Part shown: piece after piece, positions 37,156 to 44,947 of the stretch
Layout of the letters: each line of letters starts with the position of its first letter
Numbering within the stretch: the stretch's first letter is position 1
Origin: Mycobacterium sp. 852013-50091_SCH5140682
GTDB taxonomy: Bacteria > Actinomycetota > Actinomycetes > Mycobacteriales > Mycobacteriaceae
Reading direction: 5' to 3'
DNA: 64,000 nt
Assembly (NCBI RefSeq): GCF_001665685.1
Contig: NZ_LZTB01000017.1
Location: 1 to 64,000, forward strand
Translations under genes and position numbers: made by a program
Notes under the pieces: model-generated
What the model saw: only the letters and a program-made list of their open reading frames with translations
Told to the model about the DNA's origin: nothing
Database searches by the model: none

Positions 37156-38436
37156 ATGTACGACTACGGCACGTTCACGTTCGAATCCAAAGCCGAAGTG
37201 CTGGACAAGGCGAAGACGTTCTGGAATCCAGACAAAACGCAGTTCTGGACCGACACGGGTGTCGATCTGGTGATCGACCGCCGCGAAGGTTACTTCCTGT
37301 GGGACATGGAGGGGCGTCGGCTCATCGACCTGCACCTCAACGGCGGGACCTATAACCTCGGACATCGCAATCCCGAAGTGATGCAAGCGATTTCCGAAGG
37401 TATGCAGCACTTCGACATGGGCAATCACCATTTCCCCTCGGTAGCGCGCACCGCGCTCGCACAGCGCCTCGTCGAGACCGCGCCGGCGTCGATCAAGAAG
37501 ATCGCCTTCGGATCCGGCGGTGGCGAGGCGATCGACATCGCGCTCAAGAGCGCCCGGCACGCCACCAAGCGCCGCAAGATCGTGTCGATCATCAAGGCCT
37601 ACCACGGTCACACCGGCCTGGCGGTGGCCACCGGCGACGACCGGTTCGCGAAGTTCTTCCTCGCCGACCAGCCCGACGAGTTCCTGCAGGTGCCGTTCAA
37701 CGACATCGACGCGATGGAGAAGGTGCTGGCCTCCGGCGATATCGCCGCGGTCATCATGGAGACCATCCCGGCGACGTACGGATTCCCCCTTCCCGCACCG
37801 GGTTACCTCGAAGCGGTCAAAGCCGCCACCGAGAAGTACGGCACGCTCTACATCGCCGACGAGGTGCAGACCGGCCTGATGCGCACCGGCGAGCTGTGGG
37901 GCATCACCAAACACGGCATCGAACCCGACATCATCGTCACCGGCAAGGGCCTTTCGGGCGGCATGTACCCGATTGCCGCGGCACTGCTCGGTGAGCGCGC
38001 CGCCACCTGGCTCGACGAGGACGGCTTCGCGCACATGTCCACCTTCGGCGGCGCCGAACTCGGTTGTGTCGCGGCCATCAAGACGCTGGAGATCTGCACC
38101 CGCCCCGAGGTGCGCTCGATGGTGCACTACATCGCCGACATCTTCGATCACGGCCTGCGCCGCATCCAGGCCGACTACCCCGACTGGTTCGTCGGCATCC
38201 GGCAGAACGGGGTGATCCTCGGGCTGGAGTTCGACCACCCCGAGGGTGCCAAGTTCGTGATGCGCGAGCTCTATCAGCTCGGGGTGTGGGCGATCTTCTC
38301 GACACTGGATCCCCGTGTGCTGCAGTTCAAACCGGGCCTGCTGCTGTCCCGAGAACTGTGTGAGGACGTGCTCGACCGCCTCGCCGTTGCGGTGAGTCGA
38401 GCCAAGGCCGCTGCGACGGGACGGAAGGCGTCATGA
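37156..38436 (+). CDS. PLP-dependent amino-alcohol-phosphate phospho-lyase (class III aminotransferase fold), RMM
   Basis: A 426-aa fold-type I PLP enzyme. The Schiff-base lysine is Lys264 in VTGKGLSGGMYP, and DEVQTGLMRTG holds the pyridine-nitrogen Asp. In RMM loci this class acts as a phospho-lyase on 1-amino-2-propanol phosphate, releasing propanal, ammonia and phosphate inside the shell. Agreement with published work on M. smegmatis RMM is from memory. It is first in the operon, with AGAGGGAG before the ATG at 37156, and overlaps the dehydrogenase gene by ATGA. Simple transamination is the alternative reading if context is ignored. Confidence 0.88.
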   Translation: MYDYGTFTFESKAEVLDKAKTFWNPDKTQFWTDTGVDLVIDRREGYFLWDMEGRRLIDLHLNGGTYNLGHRNPEVMQAISEGMQHFDMGNHHFPSVARTALAQRLVETAPASIKKIAFGSGGGEAIDIALKSARHATKRRKIVSIIKAYHGHTGLAVATGDDRFAKFFLADQPDEFLQVPFNDIDAMEKVLASGDIAAVIMETIPATYGFPLPAPGYLEAVKAATEKYGTLYIADEVQTGLMRTGELWGITKHGIEPDIIVTGKGLSGGMYPIAAALLGERAATWLDEDGFAHMSTFGGAELGCVAAIKTLEICTRPEVRSMVHYIADIFDHGLRRIQADYPDWFVGIRQNGVILGLEFDHPEGAKFVMRELYQLGVWAIFSTLDPRVLQFKPGLLLSRELCEDVLDRLAVAVSRAKAAATGRKAS

Positions 38437-39980
38437 CGAGTACTGCACAGGCCGGCCACATGCTTGAGCGGGCCCGGTGGGCCGCCGCGGCATACGCCGA
38501 CTACGACGCGGCCGCGGTGAACACCATCGTCAACGCCGTGGCCGAGGCCGGCTACGCCGAGGCCGAACGGTTCGCCACCGAGGCGGTCGCCGAGACCGGT
38601 ATGGGCGTGGCGGCCGACAAGGTGACCAAAAACCGGGCCTGCTCGCGCGGCATCGTCGACTACTACCGGGGCGAAGACTATGTGTCGCCGCGCATCGACG
38701 AAGCCCGCAAGATCGTCGAGCTGCCCCGGCCTGCCGGTGTCGTGCTGGCGTTGACGCCGACCACCAATCCCGTTGCCACCGTGTACTTCAAGGTGATCCT
38801 GGCACTGATGACCCGCAACGCCGTCGTCGTCGCGCCGCACCCGCGGGCCAAGCGGTGCTCGGCCGACGCAGCACGGGTGCTCGCCGAGGCCGCCATCGCC
38901 GCAGGCGCACCCGACGGCATCGTCCAGGTGGTCGACGAGCCGTCCATCCCACTGGTACAGGCCCTGATGGCCGATGAACGTACCGACGTCATCGTGGCCA
39001 CGGGCGGCACCGGCGTCGTACGCGCCGCGTACTCGTCGGGCAACCCGGCCCTGGGCGTCGGGCCGGGCAACGTCCCGGTTTTCGTCGACGCCAGCGCCGA
39101 CATCAATGCCGCGGCCAAACGCATCGTCGACAGCAAGGCGTTCGACAACTCGGTGCTGTGCACCAACGAATCGGTGCTTATCGTCGAGGACGCCGTCGCC
39201 GACAAGCTGCGCTCGGCACTGACTCGCGCCGGGGCCCACATCCTCGACGAGGACGGGGCGCGACGGCTGCGGGCCTATATGTTCGCCGACGGCCACCTCA
39301 ACACCGATGTGGTGGGCCGTGACGCCGCCTGGATCGCCGGGCAGGCAGGGCTGCGCGTGACACCGAAGACCCGAGTCCTGATCGCACCGTTCGACGACGT
39401 CATCGCCGAAGAGATGCTGGCCCACGAGAAGCTCTCCCCTGTGCTTGGCATGACCACCGCGGCCGACGCCGCCCGCGGTATCCGCGCTGCGCGCGCCGTG
39501 GTACGGATCGGCGGGGCCGGACATTCCGCCGCGATCCACAGTGAAAACGCGGCCGTGATCACTGATTTCGCGGCTCAGGTGCCGGTGCTGCGGGTGTCGG
39601 TCAACGTCGGCAACTCGACGGGCAGCTCCGGGCTGGACACCAACCTGGCACCGTCGATGACCATCGGGACCGGGTTCGTCGGGCGCAGCTCGATCGGGGA
39701 AAACCTGCAGCCGCAGAACCTGATCAACTGGGCCCGCATCGCCTACAACAGCGAACCGGGCGTGCTGATGGGCAATTTCGCCGGCATCGACCCATGGCAC
39801 TCCCCGGCCGCGCCGGTGCCGCAGTATCCGCGCGCCTCCAACGACCGTGACGGCGTCGCGGTGCCGGCGCAGCGGTCGTACGCGACGCCGAGCCGGGCGT
39901 CGGATCCCGGACTGGACGCGCTACGAGCCGAATTGCGCGCGCTGGTCGTCGAAGAACTCGCACAACTGATCAAGAGGTAG
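38433..39980 (+). CDS. CoA-acylating aldehyde dehydrogenase of the microcompartment
   Basis: A 515-aa aldehyde dehydrogenase of the BMC (PduP/EutE-like) group. Catalytic Cys243 lies in FDNSVLCTNES, and LALTPTTNPVATV and GVGPGNVPVFVD are the usual NAD/CoA-site blocks. It would turn propanal into propionyl-CoA with NAD+, keeping the toxic aldehyde inside the shell. After a Pro-rich linker the C-terminus ends in an amphipathic helix (LDALRAELRALVVEELAQLI), a typical encapsulation peptide. A near copy of the LRALV-E pattern starts the 166-aa protein two genes on. The start overlaps the phospho-lyase stop. Confidence 0.9.
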   Translation: MTSTAQAGHMLERARWAAAAYADYDAAAVNTIVNAVAEAGYAEAERFATEAVAETGMGVAADKVTKNRACSRGIVDYYRGEDYVSPRIDEARKIVELPRPAGVVLALTPTTNPVATVYFKVILALMTRNAVVVAPHPRAKRCSADAARVLAEAAIAAGAPDGIVQVVDEPSIPLVQALMADERTDVIVATGGTGVVRAAYSSGNPALGVGPGNVPVFVDASADINAAAKRIVDSKAFDNSVLCTNESVLIVEDAVADKLRSALTRAGAHILDEDGARRLRAYMFADGHLNTDVVGRDAAWIAGQAGLRVTPKTRVLIAPFDDVIAEEMLAHEKLSPVLGMTTAADAARGIRAARAVVRIGGAGHSAAIHSENAAVITDFAAQVPVLRVSVNVGNSTGSSGLDTNLAPSMTIGTGFVGRSSIGENLQPQNLINWARIAYNSEPGVLMGNFAGIDPWHSPAAPVPQYPRASNDRDGVAVPAQRSYATPSRASDPGLDALRAELRALVVEELAQLIKR

Positions 39981-39984
39981 GGCT

Positions 39985-40590
39985 GTGGCTGAACTGCGTT
40001 CGTTCATCTTCATCGACCGGCTGCAACCGCAGACCATGTCGTATCTGGGCACCTGGATCAAGGGCGCACTGCCCCGGGCCAACCAGGCCGCGCAGATCAT
40101 CGAGGTCGCTCCCGGCCTTGACATCGAGGGCGTCACCGACGTCGCCCTCAAACATGCTGAGGTCAAGGCTGGAATCCTGGTGGTAGAGCGGCAATTCGGA
40201 TACCTCGAGTTCCACGGGGAGACCGGCGCGGTGAAAGCTGCCGCCGATGCCGCACTCGATGAGCTGGGCAGCACCACAGACAGCGCAGTGCGACCGAACG
40301 TGCTGGCCTCACGCATCATCTCCAGCATCGACCACCAGCACGCGTTCCTGATCAACCGCAACAAGATCGGGTCGATGGTGCTGCCCGGCGAGTCGTTGTT
40401 CGTCCTGGAGGTCGCCCCGGCGTCCTACGCGATCCTGGCCACCAACGAAGCCGAGAAGGCCGCTGACATCAAGGTGGTCGACTTCCGGATGATCGGCGCG
40501 ACCGGCCGGGTGTACCTCTCCGGTACCGAGGCCGATGTGCGTCAGGCCGCCGAGGCCGCCCAGGATGCGTTGGCAAGGGCCACTGCATGA
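39985..40590 (+). CDS. BMC-T shell protein (tandem BMC domains), first copy
   Basis: A 201-aa protein made of two BMC folds, expected to form trimeric pseudo-hexamers in the shell facets, probably with a gated central pore for larger molecules. The second half (DHQHAFLINRNKIGSMVLPG, then VVDFRMIGATGRVYLSG) is clearly paralogous to the BMC-T at 41660. The start is GTG at 39985, four bases after the aldehyde dehydrogenase stop, with GAGGTAGG upstream. Shell role is known for the family; pore substrate is not readable. Confidence 0.9.
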   Translation: MAELRSFIFIDRLQPQTMSYLGTWIKGALPRANQAAQIIEVAPGLDIEGVTDVALKHAEVKAGILVVERQFGYLEFHGETGAVKAAADAALDELGSTTDSAVRPNVLASRIISSIDHQHAFLINRNKIGSMVLPGESLFVLEVAPASYAILATNEAEKAADIKVVDFRMIGATGRVYLSGTEADVRQAAEAAQDALARATA

Positions 40591-41087
40591 ACATCAACCG
40601 TGACGATCTGCGCGCCCTCGTCAGAGAGGTGGTGCGCGAAGCGGTTTCGGGTCTCAAACCCGCCCCGACCCCGGGGCCGGTGGCTGTCCCCTCGCCACCG
40701 GCCTCGGCCACACCCGCTACGGTTGCCGACCAGCTGGGTCTCGATCCCACCGGACCCCGCTCCGTCGAGGGCAAGAACCGGGTCGAGACCGTGCGGCTGT
40801 CCAAGGACTCCGACCTGGACGCCTTTGTCCGAAAGTTGTTGCGGCTGTTCGAAAACCCGAAGACCCGCGCGGATCTGAAAGCCGGCCGGCTGAGTTTCCG
40901 GCTGGCAGGCAGCGCGGCACCGGCCGGCGGCGCGACGCACCGGATCGACAGCGGCGCGGTCACCGAACGCCACATCGCCGACCTGGCCGGCGGCACCCTG
41001 ATCCTGGGCCGCCGCGCCGTGCTCACCCCGTTGGCCAGGGAAAAGGCTCGATCCCTTGGCATCACGATCACCAAGGAGCGCAAATGA
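40587..41087 (+). CDS. Microcompartment-associated protein of unknown function
   Basis: A 166-aa protein unique to the locus. Residues 1-22 (MNINRDDLRALVREVVREAV) form an amphipathic helix like the C-terminal helix of the aldehyde dehydrogenase, so it is likely packed in the lumen. A Pro/Ala-rich linker (about 23-50) leads to a small domain (55-110) and a C-terminal segment TERHIADLAGGTLILGRRAV followed by LTPLAREKARSLGI, a pattern seen at the ends of several BMC accessory proteins. It overlaps the BMC-T stop by ATGA. It may be a scaffold that links cargo to shell; no enzyme motif is visible. Confidence 0.75.
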   Translation: MNINRDDLRALVREVVREAVSGLKPAPTPGPVAVPSPPASATPATVADQLGLDPTGPRSVEGKNRVETVRLSKDSDLDAFVRKLLRLFENPKTRADLKAGRLSFRLAGSAAPAGGATHRIDSGAVTERHIADLAGGTLILGRRAVLTPLAREKARSLGITITKERK

Positions 41088-41111
41088 TCTCCCAGCGACG
41101 AAGGAGCGAAT

Positions 41112-41363
41112 GTGATTAAAGCGACTGTCACCGGGAACGTCTGGGCGACGCGCCGTATCGACGGCATCCCGGCCGGGGCCTTCCTCGAGGTCGAGGTGGA
41201 CGGCACGGGGTCGCGGTTGATCGCGTTCGACGTCCTCGGCACCGGTGTCGGTGAGCACGTCCTCGTCGCGCAGGGCTCCGTGGCCTCGGGCTGGTTCACC
41301 GGCACACCGCCCCCTGTCGACGCACTCATCATCGGATCCATCGATTCCAACCCCAACAAATAA
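41112..41363 (+). CDS. BMC-P (EutN/CcmL) pentameric vertex protein
   Basis: An 83-aa protein of the EutN/CcmL family that forms pentamers closing the vertices of the shell. The N-terminal VTGNVWATRRIDGIPAGAFL and the DVLGTGVGEHVLVAQGSVA core are typical. The start is GTG at 41112 five bases after AAGGAG; a preceding ATG is followed at once by a stop. Its small size matches the family (80-100 aa). Position between cargo and facet proteins is usual for BMC operons. Confidence 0.92.
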   Translation: MIKATVTGNVWATRRIDGIPAGAFLEVEVDGTGSRLIAFDVLGTGVGEHVLVAQGSVASGWFTGTPPPVDALIIGSIDSNPNK

Positions 41364-41375
41364 GGAGATATCCCC

Positions 41376-41657
41376 ATGTCCAGCAATGCAATCGGACTGA
41401 TCGAGACCAAGGGCTTCGTCGCTGCGCTGGCCGCCGCGGACGCCATGGTGAAGGCTGCCAACGTCACCATCACCGATCGCCAGCAGGTCGGCGACGGGCT
41501 GGTCGCCGTGATCGTCACCGGTGAGGTCGGCGCGGTCAAGGCCGCCACCGAGGCGGGAGCGGAGACCGCGTCGCAGGTCGGTGAGCTCGTCAGCGTCCAC
41601 GTCATCCCGCGGCCGCACAACGAGCTCGGCGCGCACTTCTCGGTGTCCAGCAAGTAG
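41376..41657 (+). CDS. BMC-H hexameric shell protein
   Basis: A 93-aa single-BMC-domain protein, the main facet tile. It begins AIGLIETKGFVAALAAADAM and has the GEVGAVKAATEAGAETA helix typical of PduA/CcmK. Hexamers pack edge to edge through the conserved lysine in the AMVKAA region and surround a small central pore. AAGGAG precedes the ATG at 41376. Confidence 0.95.
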   Translation: MSSNAIGLIETKGFVAALAAADAMVKAANVTITDRQQVGDGLVAVIVTGEVGAVKAATEAGAETASQVGELVSVHVIPRPHNELGAHFSVSSK

Positions 41658-41659
41658 CC

Positions 41660-42322
41660 ATGCCGACGCAAGCAGACGAGAGCACGCGGATCCGCACCCA
41701 GATCCGCGTCTACCTGCTGGTCGAAGACCTGCAGCGGCAGTTCGCCGCCTACCTGGGTACGCCGACCCGCGCCCGGGGCTACCCGCCGTATGAGGGCGAA
41801 CACGCGCTGATCGTCGAGGTGTCCCCCGCCTTGGCCATCGAGCGCGTGATCGACCTGGCCCTGCGCGAGGTGCCCGGTATCCAACCCGGAATCCTGTACG
41901 TGGAGCGGCAATTCGGGGTGCTGGAGATCCACTCCGCCAACCTCGAAGATGTCCAGCGGGCCGGGAAGGCGATTCTGGCAGGCACCGGCAACTCGGCGTC
42001 CGATCAGCTGCGGCCCCGGGTGCTCTACCACGACATCATCGAGGACATCACCGATCAACACGCGGTGATCCTCAACCGCAACCGGCAGGCTTCGATGATC
42101 CTGCCCGGCCAGTCGCTGCTGGTCTACGAAATGACCCCGGCCCTGTTCGCCGCCGTCGCGGCCAATGAGGCCGAACGGGCAGCGCCCGGGCTTACGGTGG
42201 TGGACGTACAAATGATCGGGGCTGCCGGGCGGCTGTACATCGGCGGCAGTGTCGCGGACGTGACGGCGGCCCGCGACCGGATCACGACAGTGTTGGCGGG
42301 AATTGAAGGACAGGACCACTAG
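41660..42322 (+). CDS. BMC-T shell protein (tandem BMC domains), second copy
   Basis: A 220-aa tandem BMC protein paralogous to the one at 39985 (compare DQHAVILNRNRQASMILPGQ and VVDVQMIGAAGRLYIGG). It has a longer first domain and a short N-terminal extension. Two different BMC-T proteins beside one BMC-H and one BMC-P match the shell set I recall for the M. smegmatis RMM. The start ATG is two bases after the BMC-H stop. Confidence 0.9.
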   Translation: MPTQADESTRIRTQIRVYLLVEDLQRQFAAYLGTPTRARGYPPYEGEHALIVEVSPALAIERVIDLALREVPGIQPGILYVERQFGVLEIHSANLEDVQRAGKAILAGTGNSASDQLRPRVLYHDIIEDITDQHAVILNRNRQASMILPGQSLLVYEMTPALFAAVAANEAERAAPGLTVVDVQMIGAAGRLYIGGSVADVTAARDRITTVLAGIEGQDH

Positions 42323-43327
42323 ATGGTTATCACCGACGAGATCGATGTCGCCCAGCTCGCCCTGCGGCAGTACGACATCGGGCCCGACGCGACGTTGCGG
42401 CTGCTGAATCTGTCCGAGAACGCCACGTATCTCGTCGAGGATGCCGGAACACAGTCGATCCTGCGGGTGCACCGGCGGGATTATCACCGGGCGCACGAGA
42501 TCGAGTCGGAGTTGGACTGGCTGGCGGCGTTACGGGCCGACAGTGACGTCACAGTGCCGACAGTGCTCCCCGCCAGCGACGGGCGTCGCGTGGTCACCGT
42601 CAACGTCGATGGGACCGCTGGGACTCCCAGGTACGCCGTCCATTTCGACATGGTCGCCGGCGCCGAGCCCGACGAGAACGCCCTCACGTTGGAGGACTTC
42701 CACACCCTGGGCCGGATCACCGCTGCGCTGCACGACCATTCGCAGCGGTGGGCGCGTCCCGCCGGGTTCGATCGGTTCGCCTGGGACTGGGAGCACAGCC
42801 TGGGCGCCCAGCCCCGCTGGGGACGCTGGCAGGACGCCGAGGGCGTCGGGCCGTCGGAGAACGACGTCCTCGAGCGGGCCCAGACGCTGCTGCGTACGCG
42901 GCTGGAGGCGTACGGCACCGGGCCAGACCGGTTCGGGCTGATCCACGCCGATCTGAGGTTGGCCAATCTGCTGGTCGATTCCGCAGACACCGGATCATCG
43001 AAGATCACCGTCATCGATTTCGACGACTGCGGATTCGGTTGGTATTTCTACGATTTCGGCACCGCCGTATCGTTCATCGAAGATGACCCGGCGCTGCCCG
43101 AATGGCAGGAATCATGGGTGAGCGGCTACCGCAGCCGCCGTGAACTGCCCGCCGCCGATGAAGACATGCTCGCATCGTTCGTGCTGTTGCGCAGGCTGCT
43201 GCTGTTGGCTTGGATGGGCAGCCACAGCCATTCCAGGGAATCGGCCACCAAGGCGATCAGCTACGCCGCGGGAAGTTGTGAACTTGCCGAACGGTATCTG
43301 CGCTCCGACGGCCACACTCTGACCTGA
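42323..43327 (+). CDS. Amino-alcohol kinase of RMM (APH/choline-kinase fold)
   Basis: A 334-aa kinase of the aminoglycoside phosphotransferase superfamily. The catalytic Asp lies in LIHADLRLANLL and the metal Asp in VIDFDDCGFGW. In RMM loci this enzyme is the (S)-1-amino-2-propanol kinase (established for M. smegmatis, from memory). It makes the phosphate ester that the phospho-lyase opens. No encapsulation helix is seen, so it probably works outside the shell or on its surface. Its ATG follows the BMC-T stop directly. Confidence 0.9.
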   Translation: MVITDEIDVAQLALRQYDIGPDATLRLLNLSENATYLVEDAGTQSILRVHRRDYHRAHEIESELDWLAALRADSDVTVPTVLPASDGRRVVTVNVDGTAGTPRYAVHFDMVAGAEPDENALTLEDFHTLGRITAALHDHSQRWARPAGFDRFAWDWEHSLGAQPRWGRWQDAEGVGPSENDVLERAQTLLRTRLEAYGTGPDRFGLIHADLRLANLLVDSADTGSSKITVIDFDDCGFGWYFYDFGTAVSFIEDDPALPEWQESWVSGYRSRRELPAADEDMLASFVLLRRLLLLAWMGSHSHSRESATKAISYAAGSCELAERYLRSDGHTLT

Positions 43328-43345
43328 CTCATAAAGGATCCCACT

Positions 43346-44125
43346 ATGTTCGCATCGCTTCAGGGCCGCTCGGCCATCGTCACCGGCGGCAGCAAGGGTA
43401 TCGGCCGAGGCATCGCCGAAACCTTCGCCAATGCCGGGGTCAACGTACTCATCACCGGCCGCAGCCAGGCCGATCTCGACAAGGCCGTGGCCGATCTGTC
43501 CGGTGCACCGGGCAAGGTCAGCGGGCTCAGCGCCGACGTGTCCAGCCCCGAGGACGCCCGTCGCGTGGTGGCAGAGGCAGTCGAGCAGCACGGCGGCCTG
43601 GACATCGTGTGCGCCAACGCGGGTATCTTCCCGTCGGGCCGGCTGGAGGACCTCACGCCTGAATCCATCGAAGAGGTGCTGGCCGTCAACTTCAAGGGCA
43701 CCGTCTACATCGTGCAGGCCGCGCTCGCGGCGCTGACCGCCAGCGGCCACGGCCGCGTGGTGATCACGTCGTCGATCACCGGCCCGATCACCGGATACCC
43801 CGGCTGGTCGCACTACGGCGCTTCCAAGGCTGCCCAGCTTGGCTTCCTGCGCACCGCTGCCATGGAACTGGCACCCAAGCAGATCACCATCAACGCCGTG
43901 CTTCCCGGCAACATCATCACCGAGGGCCTCGGAGAAATGGGCCAGGAATACCTCGACCAAATGGCCTCGGCAGTACCGGCAGGCCGGTTGGGTTCGGTGG
44001 CCGACATCGGCAACGCCGCGCTGTTCTTCGCGACCGACGAGGCCGCCTATATCACCGGTCAGTCGCTGGTGGTCGACGGTGGCCAGATTCTGCCCGAGTC
44101 GCATCTGGCTATCGCCGAACTCTGA
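43346..44125 (+). CDS. SDR-family amino-alcohol dehydrogenase of RMM
   Basis: A 259-aa short-chain dehydrogenase. The coenzyme site is [11 protein letters not shown] (about 12-22), the catalytic pair Tyr157 and Lys161 is in YGASKAA, and the NAG strand is CANAGIF. In this context it is the 1-amino-2-propanol dehydrogenase that links aminoacetone and aminopropanol by NAD(H). The ATG at 43346 follows AAAGGA. It is the last structural gene before the regulator. Confidence 0.9.
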   Translation: MFASLQGRSAIVTGGSKGIGRGIAETFANAGVNVLITGRSQADLDKAVADLSGAPGKVSGLSADVSSPEDARRVVAEAVEQHGGLDIVCANAGIFPSGRLEDLTPESIEEVLAVNFKGTVYIVQAALAALTASGHGRVVITSSITGPITGYPGWSHYGASKAAQLGFLRTAAMELAPKQITINAVLPGNIITEGLGEMGQEYLDQMASAVPAGRLGSVADIGNAALFFATDEAAYITGQSLVVDGGQILPESHLAIAEL

Positions 44126-44138
44126 CACCCCAAACGGC

Positions 44139-44158
44139 TAGAATTGGCTGTACCAAAA
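44139..44158 (+). promoter_or_regulatory. Promoter -10 and proposed GntR operator, copy 2
   Basis: A good -10 box TAGAAT (44139-44144) overlaps ATTGGCTGTACCAAAA (44143-44158), the partner of the site at 37042-37057. The overlap of operator and -10 suggests autorepression of the GntR gene that starts at 44176. Confidence 0.65.
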
Positions 44159-44175
44159 ATGGAGAGGGGTCCGGG

Positions 44176-44940
44176 GTGGCAGCGCAGAGCGAGGAGTTGC
44201 GGCGACGCATAGTCGCCGACATCAACGCGGGTACCCCGGGCGCCAAACTCGGCAGCGAACGCGACCTCGCCGAACACTACGGCACCAGCCGTTCCAGTCT
44301 GCGCCAAGTGCTTGCCGCCCTGGAGGAGGCCGGGCTGGTGCACCGCGTGATCGGCCGGGCCGGCGGCATCTTCATCAGCCACGGTCAGGTCGAACGCAAC
44401 CTGTCCGACGTCGTCGGGGTGCCCGCATTCCTGACCAGCCAGGGCTACATCGCCGGGACGCGGGTGCTGTCCACCCGCATCACCACCCCCGACCAGGGCA
44501 CCAAGACCGCGCTGCGCCTCAATGACGGCGAGTACGTCGTCGAGATCCAGCGCATCCGGCTGGCCGACGGCTCCCCGTTCTCCCTGGAGCACGCCCAGTT
44601 CCCCGCCGATGCCTTCCCCGGGCTCCTGGAACAGCAACTCGGCGGCTCGCTCTACGAAATCCTGGAAACCCGATACGGTTTGGTGACCGGCCGGGCCGAC
44701 GAGCGGATCGAAGCCGTCAACGCCACCAGCAGTGAAGCCACCCTGCTCGGCATCAAACCGAAGGCCGCGCTGCTGCTGATCACGCGGGTCACCTACGACC
44801 AGAACGGTATCCCCTGCGAGTTCTCCCGCGACCTGTTCCGCGGCGACCGGACGGCCCTGGCCGTCACGGCGCAGGGACGCGGCATCGCCCGGTCGCAAGC
44901 CAACACCGCGTCGGTGACACTGCAGCGCCAAGCCGGCTGA
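44176..44940 (+). CDS. GntR-family regulator of the RMM locus (UTRA type)
   Basis: A 254-aa regulator with winged HTH (LGSERDLAEHYGTSRSSLRQ, about 25-45) and a UTRA-type ligand domain (GSPFSLEHAQFPADAFPGLL, then EFSRDLFRGDRTALAV). GGAGAGG lies eight bases before the GTG at 44176. With the shared operator at both ends of the locus it is the likely repressor, responding to an amino alcohol or amine. Its UTRA domain makes it HutC-like, as is the phosphonate regulator at 33562; the two recognise different palindromes. Confidence 0.88.
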   Translation: MAAQSEELRRRIVADINAGTPGAKLGSERDLAEHYGTSRSSLRQVLAALEEAGLVHRVIGRAGGIFISHGQVERNLSDVVGVPAFLTSQGYIAGTRVLSTRITTPDQGTKTALRLNDGEYVVEIQRIRLADGSPFSLEHAQFPADAFPGLLEQQLGGSLYEILETRYGLVTGRADERIEAVNATSSEATLLGIKPKAALLLITRVTYDQNGIPCEFSRDLFRGDRTALAVTAQGRGIARSQANTASVTLQRQAG

Positions 44941-44947
44941 CACGGAG

